From assembly GCA_963966185.1 (NCBI GenBank), contig CAWZYM010000149.1, positions 324,001 to 388,000 of the forward strand: a DNA stretch of 64,000 nucleotides, given 5' to 3'. Made by a program: the position numbers and the translations under genes. Position 1 is the stretch's first letter. Each line of letters opens with the position of its first letter. Source of the stretch: Rhabditoides inermis. Taxonomy: Eukaryota > Nematoda > Chromadorea > Rhabditida > Rhabditidae. The notes under the pieces are model-generated. The model worked only from the letters and a program-made list of their open reading frames with translations. It did not search any database and was not told the origin of the DNA. Shown here piece by piece: positions 34,060-45,196 of this stretch.

Positions 34060-34135
34060 CGTACATAGCGAGACCGAACCGGCATAGCATGATCCAAAAA
34101 GCGTGAGCGTGAGCGTTACCAGAACACTACAATGT
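34060..34135 (-). mobile_element. tRNA-derived SINE, family 2, reverse copy
   Basis: On the minus strand: acattgtagtgttctggtaa, cgctcacgctcacgcttttt, ggatcatgctatgccggttc. Matches the family-2 head. Confidence 0.6.
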
Positions 34136-34379
34136 CAGGATGTGGTGAATTCGTATCGACGAGTCGCGCATATAGATCTCTTGGTTACAGAATACTGTCC
34201 CGATCACAAGCTTTGACCATTCGGCCGTCATCCAAATTGACACCCATGTGAGAAACACGTCCATGTGAGTCCATGTGAGTCCATGTAAGAAACACGATTC
34301 AGCAAGTAAAGAAGCCGCTGTGATGGAAGTCACATTGAGTATAAATAAACGAACTTCCGGATTTATACATATTTATGTT

Positions 34380-34640
34380 GTTTCAGCATTTCGTTTTCAT
34401 GATTTCCACTATGTTTTCACACTCTTGTTTTTTTTTTCGAGAACCCGGTGCGAGAGGGAAAAGGGGGCGGAGCGTAGAGGAGTCGCGTCCTTCTGGCTGT
34501 GCCCTGCCACAGGCGGTCGACTGCGATGCGATAGCACGTATGACTTCTCTCATTTTAGATCATGAAATCAAAACTGATCAAACTGAAAGTGTTTTCGGTT
34601 TGTTACGAACATTTCGAGCTTCGAAAAGAAGTCGCATAAG
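34380..34640 (+). repeat. partial copy of the palindrome arm
   Basis: cagcatttcgttttcatgat, gagaacccggtgcgagaggg, ggctgtgccctgccacaggc and ttacgaacatttcgagcttc parallel 27896-28140 in order and spacing, at lower identity. It shows that the arm sequence is a dispersed repeat and was not unique to the palindrome. Confidence 0.75.
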
Positions 34641-35189
34641 GACATAAGAAACTAACACTTGAAAATGCAATCTTTCAGTTTCAGATCAGTCTTTCGTGTC
34701 TGTGAAAACTTTGATTAGTATGTGTTTCATAAACAGTGGAAAACAAAACATTTTCATCACATCTGCTAAATATTTCACTTATACTGCTTACAAGTAGAAT
34801 TACTTGAAGACTAGTTGACTACTAAAAGTACTATCTGATAGCGACCACTGCAGTGTGTGCAGGACAGCAGTGGTGAACATAAAAGCGAGACTGTAAAATT
34901 ACATGTAATAGAAAAGACCTGAAACATAGAGATGTATGAAAAAAAGGAAGAAAAAAAATTGCGGAAGGTATTAAAACCTAAAGACAGTATCAATCAGCTT
35001 TTTTGCGATTTGTATAGTTGAACAAATTAGGAGAAGTGCGGATTTCACATTTACGGTAACAATATTTCGAAACCTAGATTACAAAACGTAACAAATAGAC
35101 TTTCGATTTTGACAAGCATAGTGGGTACATCAGTACAGTTACGAACAAGAAGAAGTGTTTCTGGTTTTAAACTACCATAACAAATTTGT

Positions 35190-35385
35190 ACTTTCACTGT
35201 GAGTAATGTACATTGAACGAGTAATCATCAGTCTTATTATGAAGAGTGACGTTCCACTTACTATCAAACGTGATGGAAATATCAAGAAAATGCGCTTCTT
35301 TGACATATGTATTGGTTTGTTCCAACTTCAATTTGCTAGGATTATAAGTATTCAGAAATGAAGAAAGAACAGTTCTTTTCATAGA
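35190..35385 (-). mobile_element. possible Penelope-like element remnant
   Basis: The minus frame reads NTYNPSKLKLEQTNTYVKEA, then HFLDISITFDSKWNVTLHNK, then TDDYSFNVHYSQ. FLDI.I followed by a K.TD.Y....HYS motif resembles the end of Penelope-like reverse transcriptases. The rest is too decayed to follow. Confidence 0.35.
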
Positions 35386-35599
35386 AAATCAAAATATCAT
35401 CAACACATCTGAACACCTGAAATAAACTCTACTGTGATATTTTGTATACAGATAAACAATATGTAAAAACGTAAAAATCCAAAAGTTTGTTTATCTATAC
35501 TCAATGTGACTTCTATCACATTGACATACGGTACATAACATTTTAGGTAACCTTATATAAAATATTCTGCTGAGTAAGACGTTTATAAAGTACATGAGA

Positions 35600-35746
35600 A
35601 CATGTACAAACAATAATTTCCCCTGAGGTTGATCGTTGATAATCTCATGAGACTCATTAACTATCATATTTAAACTCGATGGCACTACTATTTTCCACTC
35701 ACAGAGTTAACGGAGTTTTCGTACAGTCAGTTTCGATTAGAACCAA
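35600..35746 (+). promoter_or_regulatory. conserved upstream region of str-like gene A
   Basis: The block tttcccctgaggttgatcgt...catgagactcattaac, then atttaaactc, then cgtacagtcagtttcgatta right before the ATG is also present upstream of gene C (42290-42420) and, split by a transposon, of gene D (51580-51660 and 53855-53925, reversed). Conservation in all three suggests that promoters were duplicated along with the genes. Confidence 0.6.
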
Positions 35747-37188
35747 ATGTTTTCGATTGCTTCTCATGTCACACTGATGTATGCGACATCGGCCCCCTCT
35801 CTCATCTTCAATATATTTTTCCTGGTGGTCATCTACCGTGCAAACTGTGCAGCTAGCCTCAAACAGTACCGATATCTACTTGTGTTCTTCGGGGTTGTCA
35901 ACATAATCTACAGTACGACGGCGATTTTAGTCAATCCGGTACGTTCTATCAATTCATGATCTTGTCAAATTTGTCACACTGTCACAAATTGTCAAAACAA
36001 TGCGTCGATGAGCAAGCCCCTATATCTGTACGCTAAAAAAACGTTCAGTTGATGATGGCAGAGCCTTTTTCAGATGACAGTGTCGTCACCGTACTGCTTC
36101 TCCGTCATCAGTGTGTCTCCGCTACTCAATGACTCTGCTCGCGCATTTGGCATTCTCGCATACGAAGCCGTTTTCATTTTATGCCTCATTTCACTCACAG
36201 CCCAGTTTCTATATAGATATGTTGCTCTCTGCCGGTAAACATTAGCATTAGCTAAACACATAATAGTTCATTGTTCATATAAAGACCTGAACTGCTGAAA
36301 AATTTCTCACGGTATGCTGTGGTTTACATGTTTATAGCTATAGTTATTATGATAGAATTCGCATATTCCTTGCACATTGGAGCACCGCAAAAAAGAGACG
36401 TGAGTAACTAAGCAATTAGTTAAGAAAAAATAGTCTTTTTTCAGATGTTGCACTACATGGTTGACAATTACAACCACACCTTCACAGAAGGAAGCGCGGT
36501 AGGTTTTCAGTACGTCTCGGTGAGTTTTCTTTTCAAGTGGAAAACAGAAAACACTTCCATTTTCAGCAAGATAATGCAACAAAGTTCTCCATAGCAGCTA
36601 TTGCGGGAGTGGTTTTAGTGATATTCAATATGGTTGTTGATTGAGAATAATCAGAAATATACAACTTTTCAGACGGGGTTGTTTACAATAATCATCTTTG
36701 CGACAGTAAACATAGTACAAGCATTTTCTCAAAACAACTTGCCGACTGCTTTTATGGCACATCAAAAACAACTTTTTCGCGCTCTCATTTTACAAGTATC
36801 ACTTTATCATTCTTTACAAAGATGCTAATATAATTTGTAGTTGTCTATGCCTCTTCTGTTGAATTTTATACCAGTGAGTATATCAACATTGACTCCGTTA
36901 TTTGGTATACAACTACCCACGACTACCGCACTAATATTTGCGGTTTCTATGTACCCTATCATTGAACCATTCATCATGATTTATTTTATAAGAGAACTGC
37001 GAGAAACAGCGAAACGCATGTTTAACGGTGAGCATTTCCAAGCGACATCATGGTCTACGAAAATCATCTTTCTAGGTTCCATGTTGAAAGTTGTTGGAAT
37101 GACACAACGCGATCCGTCCAAGTCATCTACAATCAGCCGTTTATTTAGCAGATCGAGTGCTGCTGTCCATCCCATGTCACAAATTTGA
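35747..37188 (+). CDS. Str-superfamily 7TM chemoreceptor, gene A
   Basis: Exons 35747-35938, 36074-36234, 36285-36399, 36445-36519, 36567-36632, 36673-36795, 36841-37027, 37076-37188 join without a break to 343 residues. TM1/TM2: SLIFNIFFLVVIYRANC and YLLVFFGVVNIIYST. TM3 ends LTAQFLYRYVALCRP, the Str-type aromatic-RY motif. Next VVYMFIAIVIMIEFAYSLHI, an extracellular loop with NHTF (N-glycosylation), then FTIIIFATVNI, LFRALILQLSMPLLLNFIPV (TM6) and YPIIEPFIMIYFIRELR (TM7 with Pro). The exon-3 acceptor (catataaag) has no pyrimidine tract and may weaken splicing. The final intron is 48 bp and frame-neutral. Such receptors act in sensory cilia of chemosensory neurons; the ligand is unknown. Confidence 0.85.
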
Positions 37189-38761
37189 TTTTTTTCAAGA
37201 ATACAACGTATGTACGAGCCGTTATATAAACTGCATTCAGTTCATTTAGTTCACCTATGGTGTCGGATGTATGTTTTTACAAGTAAAGAAATGGAAAACT
37301 TAAAGAAGGACTCCGGGGAAAGCACATCAATACAAAACACTATTTTGCCCCTCGCGAATGTTTCTCAGTCCCGTCGTTGTGGGACCAATTTCACTCTTTC
37401 CGCGACCGTAACAATTGCACAAAGTCGAGAGGTAGGGGAGGGAGTGTGCGTGTGACCTAGCGGCGTCTTTGATCTTATGCCATCCGGCTGTCACTATTGA
37501 CTCGAAAAGAGGTGTGAACAAGCGATCTTTCCACTTTTTCCTCGCGAGAGCGATCTGGGTCACAGCTGATAAGGCGGGGCTTCCCGAACCACCAGCCAAT
37601 CAGCGTGCAGAAATGCCGAATATTTGACAATAGGAGTTTGAACCATCGTAATAAAATTATATTTGCAAATAAAAAAATATTTCTTTCGTACAAATGATAC
37701 GATCTCGGCCTCTATGAAATATTGACGTTGATTAACTCTTACCGTGGAGGGCTTCTTTGAGGTTACCAGTGATAATTGTGAAAAGGGTGATGCATAACCA
37801 CTACGTATAGTATAAAAGTGGTTAGTGAAATCGTGAAAAGGGTTTTGAAAAGAGGCGCTTGTCTCCGAACAGCTTGGGTAAGCTGATCAGATCTAGACAC
37901 AAAAGTGGACATATTAGCTATACAATATGAGTTTCCGTTCCAGGGCGATTTTTTCGAAGTTCATTGCGTATCTAGTTCATTGCGCGCTATCTAAACCGGT
38001 GGACCGGTGTCGTTTCTGAGAGAAACTCATGGAAATGATATGCAAAATTACTCATTTGCTACTGTCTTCAGGATTCGAGATCGAATTGCGTTGAACTTGA
38101 TTTGGAAATAACTTCATTCAAAGTTGATGAAATCAAACAAAAAATTTATGAGAGGTGCATCGATACCATAGCAACAACTCTGTGATTTCAGTTTTTGAAA
38201 TTTGGTGTTTATAATAAAGTTTTTTTTAGTAAAATCTGGATCATTTAGTAAAATGTGGATGGAATGAGACGCATTCAAATTATTTTCTCATCTGTCTTCG
38301 TCATTTCTTCGGTCGAAGATAATTCGCCTACCGCCAAAACGGGGGACCCACTATATGTTCCTGTGTTTACCATAATAAACGTATATTGTGATATTTGTTT
38401 AGTGAGCTAGTTCCCCCAGAGTTTTTCTTTGAAGTTGTTCTTCTTCGCAAGTTTCTTCTAAAGGTCGCATACATACGGTGATTAGGTCTTTGTCTGGAGG
38501 ACTGACAGCTCACAAGAGAGAGTAGAGAGTGGGCGTCACTCAAAGTATGACTAGCGGTGATTCATCGGTCAGAGGCAGACATCGAACACACTTTCACTAT
38601 GATCAAATATTGCTTTATTTAATCAGTGGCAGTGGTACTCAATTGATCAGTGGTACTCAATTAGGTACTTAATCAGTGGTACTCAGTTAGGTGTGAGCAT
38701 AGGGTTTGTCTTTGCAACGCTGGTATGCGTCAACTTTTACTTCATGAAATCCACGTTTTAG

Positions 38762-39891
38762 ATGACAGTTGCATCGCCTCATAGCTACTCCGTGATCAGT
38801 GTGTCTCCGTTACTGAATGACACTTTCCGCGCCTGCGGCATTCTCATATATGCAGCCGTTATCATTTTATGCCTCATTTCGCTCACAGCCCAGTTTCTCT
38901 ACAGAAATGTAGTTATCTGCAGGTAAGACTTTAGCTACAAACAAAAACAATGTCCATATAAAATTGTATTCAGGCCTGAACATTTGAAGAATTTCTCACG
39001 ATTGATTGCGGTCTACATGCTTATTACTCCAGTAATTATGATAGCTTTTGCATATTCCTTGCACATGGGAGCACCGCGCAACAAAGACGTAAGCAGTTTA
39101 TTTGTGTGAGAAAATGTAGTGTTCATTCAGATGTTACACCACATGATGGAAAACTACAATCATACTTTCACAGAAGGCAGTGCCGTAGGCTTTCGGTACG
39201 CTTCTGTGAGTAAATTATTCTTTTCTCAAAAATAAATTTATGAAAAAAATTCAGCACGACAAGGTTTCAAATACAACAAAATATCACGCAGCAGCTCTTG
39301 TGGGAGTGACTACGAGTGTTTCCGATATGGTTGATAGATAATACGAATCATAAACATTTATATTTTCAGCAAGTATTGTTTAATATAATTACATTTGCGA
39401 CAATCAACATAATGAGAGCCTTTAATCGAGAAGACATGCCGGAATTGTTCTTGGCCCACCAAAAGCAACTCTTCCGCGCTCTCATACTACATGTATTCAC
39501 TTCAAGGTTTTTTTTAAAGTTGTATATTTTTTATATTTCAGTTATCTGTGCCTCTTCTGTTAAATTTTGTTCCCGTGAGTATATCAACTTTCACTCCGAT
39601 ATTTGGAATAGAACTTCCTACAACTATTGCACTGGTTTTTGTGGTGTTGATATATCCCATCCTTGAACCATTCATTATGATTTATCACATAAGAGATGTG
39701 CGAGAAGCGGCGAAACGCATGTTGGAAGGTTTGCACTACTAGACGTCAAACAAAAGTCAATGAAAATCATCTTCATAGGTTCTATGTTGAAAGTTGTTGG
39801 AATGACACAACGTGATCCGTCCAAGTCATCTACAATCAGCCGTTTGTTTAGCCGATCAAGTGCTGCTGTCCATCCCATGTCACAAATTTGA
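38762..39891 (+). pseudogene. Str-superfamily receptor gene B, lacking exon 1
   Basis: Exons 38762-38922, 38974-39088, 39131-39205, 39255-39329, 39370-39492, 39542-39728 and 39779-39891 match genes A and C and keep phase throughout. No copy of the first exon (MFSIA... with TM1) is found in the 1.5 kb upstream, where repeat sequence stands instead. It therefore lacks TM1 and most of TM2. The rest has no stop. The last intron (39729-39778) contains an in-frame TAG, so here it must be spliced. Probably a young pseudogene, unless a distant exon is used. Confidence 0.75.
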
Positions 39892-40242
39892 AGATTGGTT
39901 GCATAAACTCCATTTCATAGCAGATTCTCCTGTACGTTTGTTTTGATTCTCCTAATTTTTACGCTTTGTCAGATATGTCATGTGTATGCATGTAGTATTT
40001 GAGACTTGACATCCAGATTCAGTGCTTAGAGATTTATATATAGTCCAATGAACAATTTATAATCTTGGTTTATTTTGGATAAAATCAGTCTTTTGAAAAA
40101 CAGAAATGAAGTGCATAGCCCTATTATCTTTCAAAAGTACTTCCAAGTAAAAGTAGTTGGTTTGTACTGTTGTCTCAGTTGAGCAAAAGGACTGACATGT
40201 TTTCAATGGAGACATGTGCCAACATGCTCTCTCTCTCATATA

Positions 40243-40352
40243 TAGTCTGATTGGATCCTATATGCCATCTGTGACATTTCACATGTTGTGCAGTTTTGTG
40301 CAACACATCATGTATGTCATCAAATATCCAAAACGCTTCCATTAGTAGGAAA
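40243..40352 (-). mobile_element. tRNA-derived SINE, family 1, truncated
   Basis: The tail of the family-1 SINE (agtctgattggatcctatat through aaaacgcttccat) in the same orientation as the 6370 copy, without the tRNA-like head: 5' truncation, as is usual for retroposons. Confidence 0.75.
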
Positions 40353-40784
40353 TCACTTCAAAATGAGGAAAAGTGCTTCATCCGGGAAAAGTCGTTTTTG
40401 AGCATTCTAGCGCGCGGGGACATCCAGTACAAACGAGAGGGCGCTGGCGCGCCCTCTCTAATTATTTTCGATAGTAATCTCAGATGTGAAACGGAAGAAT
40501 GAGATAAAATGTAAAGGGAGGAGGACGGCGTCACTTTTCTCTACCCTCCATCCGGCCTAGCATCGATACGCAGGGAGTCGAAATCTCCGCGCGGGGTTTA
40601 GTGGATGCTTCATTGCCCGCTTTCCTAATCCAATCATTTTCCTATGCTTGAGACATCTGAGGAGATAATCACTGTGCCTTTAAAAAAATCGGGAAGTTCA
40701 CTACAAGAGCCCGACATGCTTTTGTATCGCGTGCGATTCGCTGGTGCACTGGCGACTTTTTCAGTAACCAGCACTTACTCATAA

Positions 40785-41487
40785 GATCTCTGCTTTACAC
40801 ATTGGCCGCAAGAATCCCTCTCACGTCTACACGGTCTCGGGCAGCAACATCACATCGGTTGACGAGGTGGTTGATCTAGGTTTCACCATCACATCTAACC
40901 TCCACTTCGGCAAACACTGCAACAAGGTCTTCGGGTCAGCTTTCAATCGGGCTTTCACCATATATCGTTCTATCGTTTCGGCCGATCAGCAATTTCTCCT
41001 TGCCATCTATACCACATACATCCGCCCTCTTCTGGAGTACGGTACATGTGTCTTCAACCCGCACGACAAGGCTTCAATCGCGCAGCTGGAAAGGGTTCAA
41101 AACTACGTCACTCGTCTCATTTCGGCTCGGTCTTCTCTCACAGATCTTGATTCCTCGCAGCGCAACTCTATCATGGGTCTCCAATCTCTTCAACACCGGC
41201 GGCATATCAACGACATCGTCATGTTCTACAAGTTTCTTGCGGGCTTCGTTGACGTAGACAAGGAGGGTCTCTTCGAACTGCGACCGTCGAGGCTGCGTGG
41301 GAACGATCTAAGTGGTCCGTCCTCGGTTTCGGCTCCTCACTCGGCAGCACGTCTTCAACGTGTGCGCGTTACCAAATTCTCTCACTTGCTTTCTAGTAGT
41401 TGTCTCAATACATTGGCCCCGTCTGCTGCATTATCCCCATCCGCTTTCAAACGGCGGCTTCACCTATTGAGAGATGTTTCGCTGTAA
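40785..41487 (+). mobile_element. non-LTR retrotransposon, 3' part of RT ORF
   Basis: One long frame without stop: KISALHIGRKNPSHVYTVSG, VVDLGFTITSNLHFGKHCNK, AIYTTYIRPLLEYGTCVFNP, LERVQNYVTRLISA, SLQHRRHINDIVMFYKFL, ending RRLHLLRDVSL. The order DLG-TI--L-F--H, then YIRP-LEYG, then R---D----YK is the C-terminal end of a jockey/RTE-like LINE reverse transcriptase. 5'-truncated but otherwise fresh. Unlike the decayed 21559 fragment it is a different lineage. Confidence 0.85.
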
Positions 41488-42420
41488 TCCGTCTTTTTCT
41501 TCTCGCTTAGATTGTATTGGTTCTTGTCTGTTCATAGTTGTTTTTTTATCACGTGTTATTAATCAACCGTATAAATTATTATTACTCGCAAATTATTACT
41601 CCAACTTTCTTTTTTAATTGTAGCCTGCACTTCCTTGCTTGCGACTTTTGCATTATAGTTTTTCGCTTGCAAAACACTCGCGCCTGCGAATCACATTTAT
41701 TTTAAAATATGTATGTCGGTCCCTATACCCTAATGCAAAAACTGACTACACAATTATGTTTTAAGATTCAATGTACATCTACTATATCAACATAATGTCT
41801 GTCCGTCCAGTCTCCTACAACGACTCCTTCTCAACCAGTTCACTTGAAATATGGTATTCTGATTGGAATCGGTGTCGGCTCTGGGAGATGATTTTTATAT
41901 CATGTTCATTTTACCTACTTAAAATTTTGATGGTACTTCCCATGTGAGTTGGCCGGTGAATATTCGAACCCAATCCACTGACTGCGGCAGCGTGCAACAT
42001 CCATAGAAGGCCATCGAGGGACGTGATTGTGTTTTGCGCTCTTCAGAATACTACATAGTCAAAAGTCATATATAGTATTCCAAACATCGTGATAATTATT
42101 CAGTAAGCGGAAATCCTCAGAGTTCTTCTTTAAGGTCGCATACTGTACATAACATTTTAGGTAACATTTATTAAAATCTGTTGTGTGTGACATATTTGAA
42201 GTACACGAGAACTGCTGGAGAGGATAAATGCCATTAGTTCTCGTTACATTTATTTTTATCAACACATGTCCAAACAAACTGTGTAATTTCCCTCAGGGTT
42301 GATCGTTGATAATCGCATGAGACTCATTAACTCATTAATATTTAAACTGAATCACACACTTATTTCTTCACTCAAAAAAATAAACGGAAGTATCGTACAG
42401 TCACTTTCGATCTGAACAAT

Positions 42421-43864
42421 ATGTTCTCGATTGCTTCTTATGTCACACTTATATATGCGACGTCGGTTCTCGCTCTTATCTTCAATTTATTTTTCCTGGT
42501 AGTCATCTACCGAGCCAACTGTGCTGCTAGTCTCAAACAGTACCGATATCTTCTTGCATTCTTCGGGTTCGTCAACATATTCTACAGTACGACGTCGATT
42601 TTAGTTAATCCGGTGTGTCCTATCAACTCATGACCTTGTCGATTTCTAAATGATCACACTATCAGCTATCACTTTTTTGGTCAAAACCATACCCCAGGGG
42701 GCTTTAACTATGTTTACTGACGTCATCGTTCTATCCATGATGGCAGAAAGTTTTCAGATGACAGTTGCATCACCATATAGCTATGCCGTGATTAGTGTGT
42801 CTCCGATACTGAATGACACTGCCCGCGTAATAGGCATTCACGTATTCGGATCCGTTTTCATTCTACTCCTCATTTCACTCACAGCCCAGTTTCTATATAG
42901 ATATGTTGTTCTCTGCAGGTAAACGTCGGCTACAAACATTATTAGAAGCAGTTCATAGACCTAAACTGCTGGAAAACTTCTCACGGTATATTGCGGTTTA
43001 CATGTTTATATCCCTGGTCATTATACTTGAATTCACTTATTCTGTGCACATTGGAGCACCGCAAAGAATAGATGTGAGTCATTAGGCGGTCATTTGACAA
43101 AATATATTCCTTAATCAGATGTTGCACTACATGATTGATAATTACAATCATACTTTCACCGAAGGAAGCGCGATAGGTTTTCAGTTCGTCTCTGTGAGTT
43201 TTTTTTCCACGAGCATAAGACATTAAACAATTGAATTTTCAGCAAGAAAATACAACAAAGTTCTCCATAGCAGCTATTGCGGGAGTGGCTTCAATGATGT
43301 TCAATATGGTAGGTGAATGAGACCAATCAACAATATACAAATTTTCAGACGGGGATGTTCACTATAATCATCTTTGCGACAAAAAATAAAGTACGAGCAT
43401 TTTCTCGAAATAATTTGCCGGCTGCTTTTCTGGCACAACAAAAACAACTTTTTCGAGCTCTCATTTTACAAGTATCGGTTTAACACTCTTTACAAGATGC
43501 TTATATTATAATGTAGTTATCTATGCCTCTTCTGTTGAACTTCATACCAGTGAGTATATCAACACTGACTCCGTTATTCGGTATACAACTACCCACAACG
43601 ACCGCACTAGTATTTGCGGTTTCTATGTATCCTATCATTGAACCATTCATCATGATTTATTTTATAAGAGAACTGCGAGAAACAGCGAAACGCATGTTTA
43701 ACGGTGAGCATTACCAAGCAATATCATTGTGTACGAAAATCATCTTTCTAGGTTCCATGTTGAAAGTTGTTGGTATGACACAACGCGATCCGTCCAAGTC
43801 ATCTACAATCAGCCGTTTATTTAGCAGATCGAGTGCTGCTGTCCATCCCATGTCACAAATTTGA
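42421..43864 (+). CDS. Str-superfamily 7TM chemoreceptor, gene C
   Basis: Exons 42421-42612, 42758-42918, 42959-43073, 43119-43193, 43243-43308, 43349-43471, 43517-43703, 43752-43864 give 343 residues in one frame, the same lengths as gene A. Landmarks: LALIFNLFFLVVIYRANC (TM1), LTAQFLYRYVVLCRP (TM3), NHTFTEGSAIGF loop, LFRALILQLSMPLLLNFIPV (TM6), YPIIEPFIMIYFIRELRETA (TM7), tail ending SSAAVHPMSQI. Closest relative of gene A here; exon 7 differs at few sites. The open stretch 42650-42757 before exon 2 is intron that happens to be open. Sensory GPCR, ligand unknown. Confidence 0.87.
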
Positions 43865-44521
43865 TTTTTTTCAAGAATACAACGTATGTACGAACCTTCA
43901 TAGTGTCTGTCTGATAATATGTATTCAATCAGTTTATTGTAACTTGTAACTATGTATGTATTTGTCAAATGTTTTTTTTACGAGAAAAAAATGGGTCTGA
44001 GGTGATAACGATAAAAACTGTGAAAAGGGCTTTGAAAAGGCGAGATGGCCTTTACACGATTACTTTATTCAAACACAACACCTTTTGGTTCAAATGTCGT
44101 GTTCGAATCGGCGAGATTCTCAGGGGAAAGTGACTGAAAGTGAATCTCAGAAATCATTACAAACTGGTACACTCACACGAGCTGCTGACAAATGTGCTGT
44201 CGTTGTCGTTGTCTCCATAGTTAGTGTACGTCTTCATCACACCGCCCAATGGAAGACGCCATGTGCGGGTACGCTCCTGCAGATTATCATCAACGTTCTG
44301 ATTCTGAAGAAATTTTCAAAAGAGATCATTAGTTTATTCGTCATCCGAATTGACTCGAGGATCCTTAGTGACAGACGAAATGTTTGAGCAGTATCTATCC
44401 ATCTAAACTCCTGTCAATGCTCTTGAAACATGAACAACAGAAGATAGTATAACGGGAGTGCTACCATAAATCAATCGTAGTTCAAATCGAGTATAGCTAC
44501 GAGAAATCTGGATCGTCTAAC

Positions 44522-45002
44522 TCATCTGCCCACCATCGGCTCTCCGCGCTCTCTCGCCCCTCTCCTCGCCTCCCTGGCAGCCTCGGTCATCTTCTCATGC
44601 AGCACCCGCATCCGCTCGCCCTCGGCTGCCCTCAGCTGGTCTGCCTCCAATCGCGCCTGCTCCTGCTGCCGCAACAACTGATCGTTGAACGCCTACAAAC
44701 GGATTACAATTTTATTTTCGCATTTAGCTAAATTGTGATAACATTCAAAGTACCTGCAAAGACTCCCTGAACGGGTCGTGGAGAGACATTCGTTCGGGCT
44801 GCTGTGGCGGTGCGAACAGGGTTCCGAGGTTGGGCAGGGATTGTTTGTCCTGCAGTATGTTGACTGCGAGATAGCCATCGCCATGGGTACTCGTCATGCC
44901 CGGTCCCCATTGGATAGTGCGAGTAGTGGGCGCAGACTCTTCACAGTGAACGAACAATATCAATTTGACGACAAAGATGTATGCAGACGCGTGGAAATGC
45001 AT
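44522..45002 (-). CDS. small secreted protein with charged helical tail
   Basis: Two exons (44754-45002 and 44522-44692, 61-bp intron) in phase give 139 residues. The signal peptide is MHFHASAYIFVVKLILFVHC. A 60-residue Gly/Pro/Leu middle (TIQWGPGMTSTHGDGYLAVN; LGTLFAPPQQPERMSLHDPF) is followed by a long charged helix (NDQLLRQQEQARLEADQLRA; ERMRVLHEKMTEAAREARRG). No family recognised. Alternative 3' end: a donor after GEPM (44535) and an exon at about 44188-44304 (QERTRTWRLPLGGVMKTYTN) would extend the protein. It sits alone between receptor gene C and the minisatellite. Confidence 0.6.
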
Positions 45003-45196
45003 GGCGCAATCGATTATGTGGATTTTGCAGGATAAGATGTGAATGGGACCCGAAATTGGGGTCAAATACCGGACGCGGGCATTGTTTTCCGTCGCGCGTT
45101 CCTTTATCATTGATAAGGTGTGTGGATTATGCATTAGAACGAAAGAGAAAATTATTCAGGAAGTTAGTTTTCTTTTCTTGTGAGACTACATAAGTA

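Noticed and set aside
36841..37188. Receptor last exon as one uninterrupted 348-bp exon
   Set aside because: Gene B has a stop in the middle, and all copies keep GT...TAG at the same place with phase-correct joining, so a 48-50 bp intron is the better reading, although retention remains possible.
42650..42757. Extra receptor exon in gene C before exon 2
   Set aside because: It is open by chance; genes A and B lack it and exon 1 joins exon 2 in phase without it.
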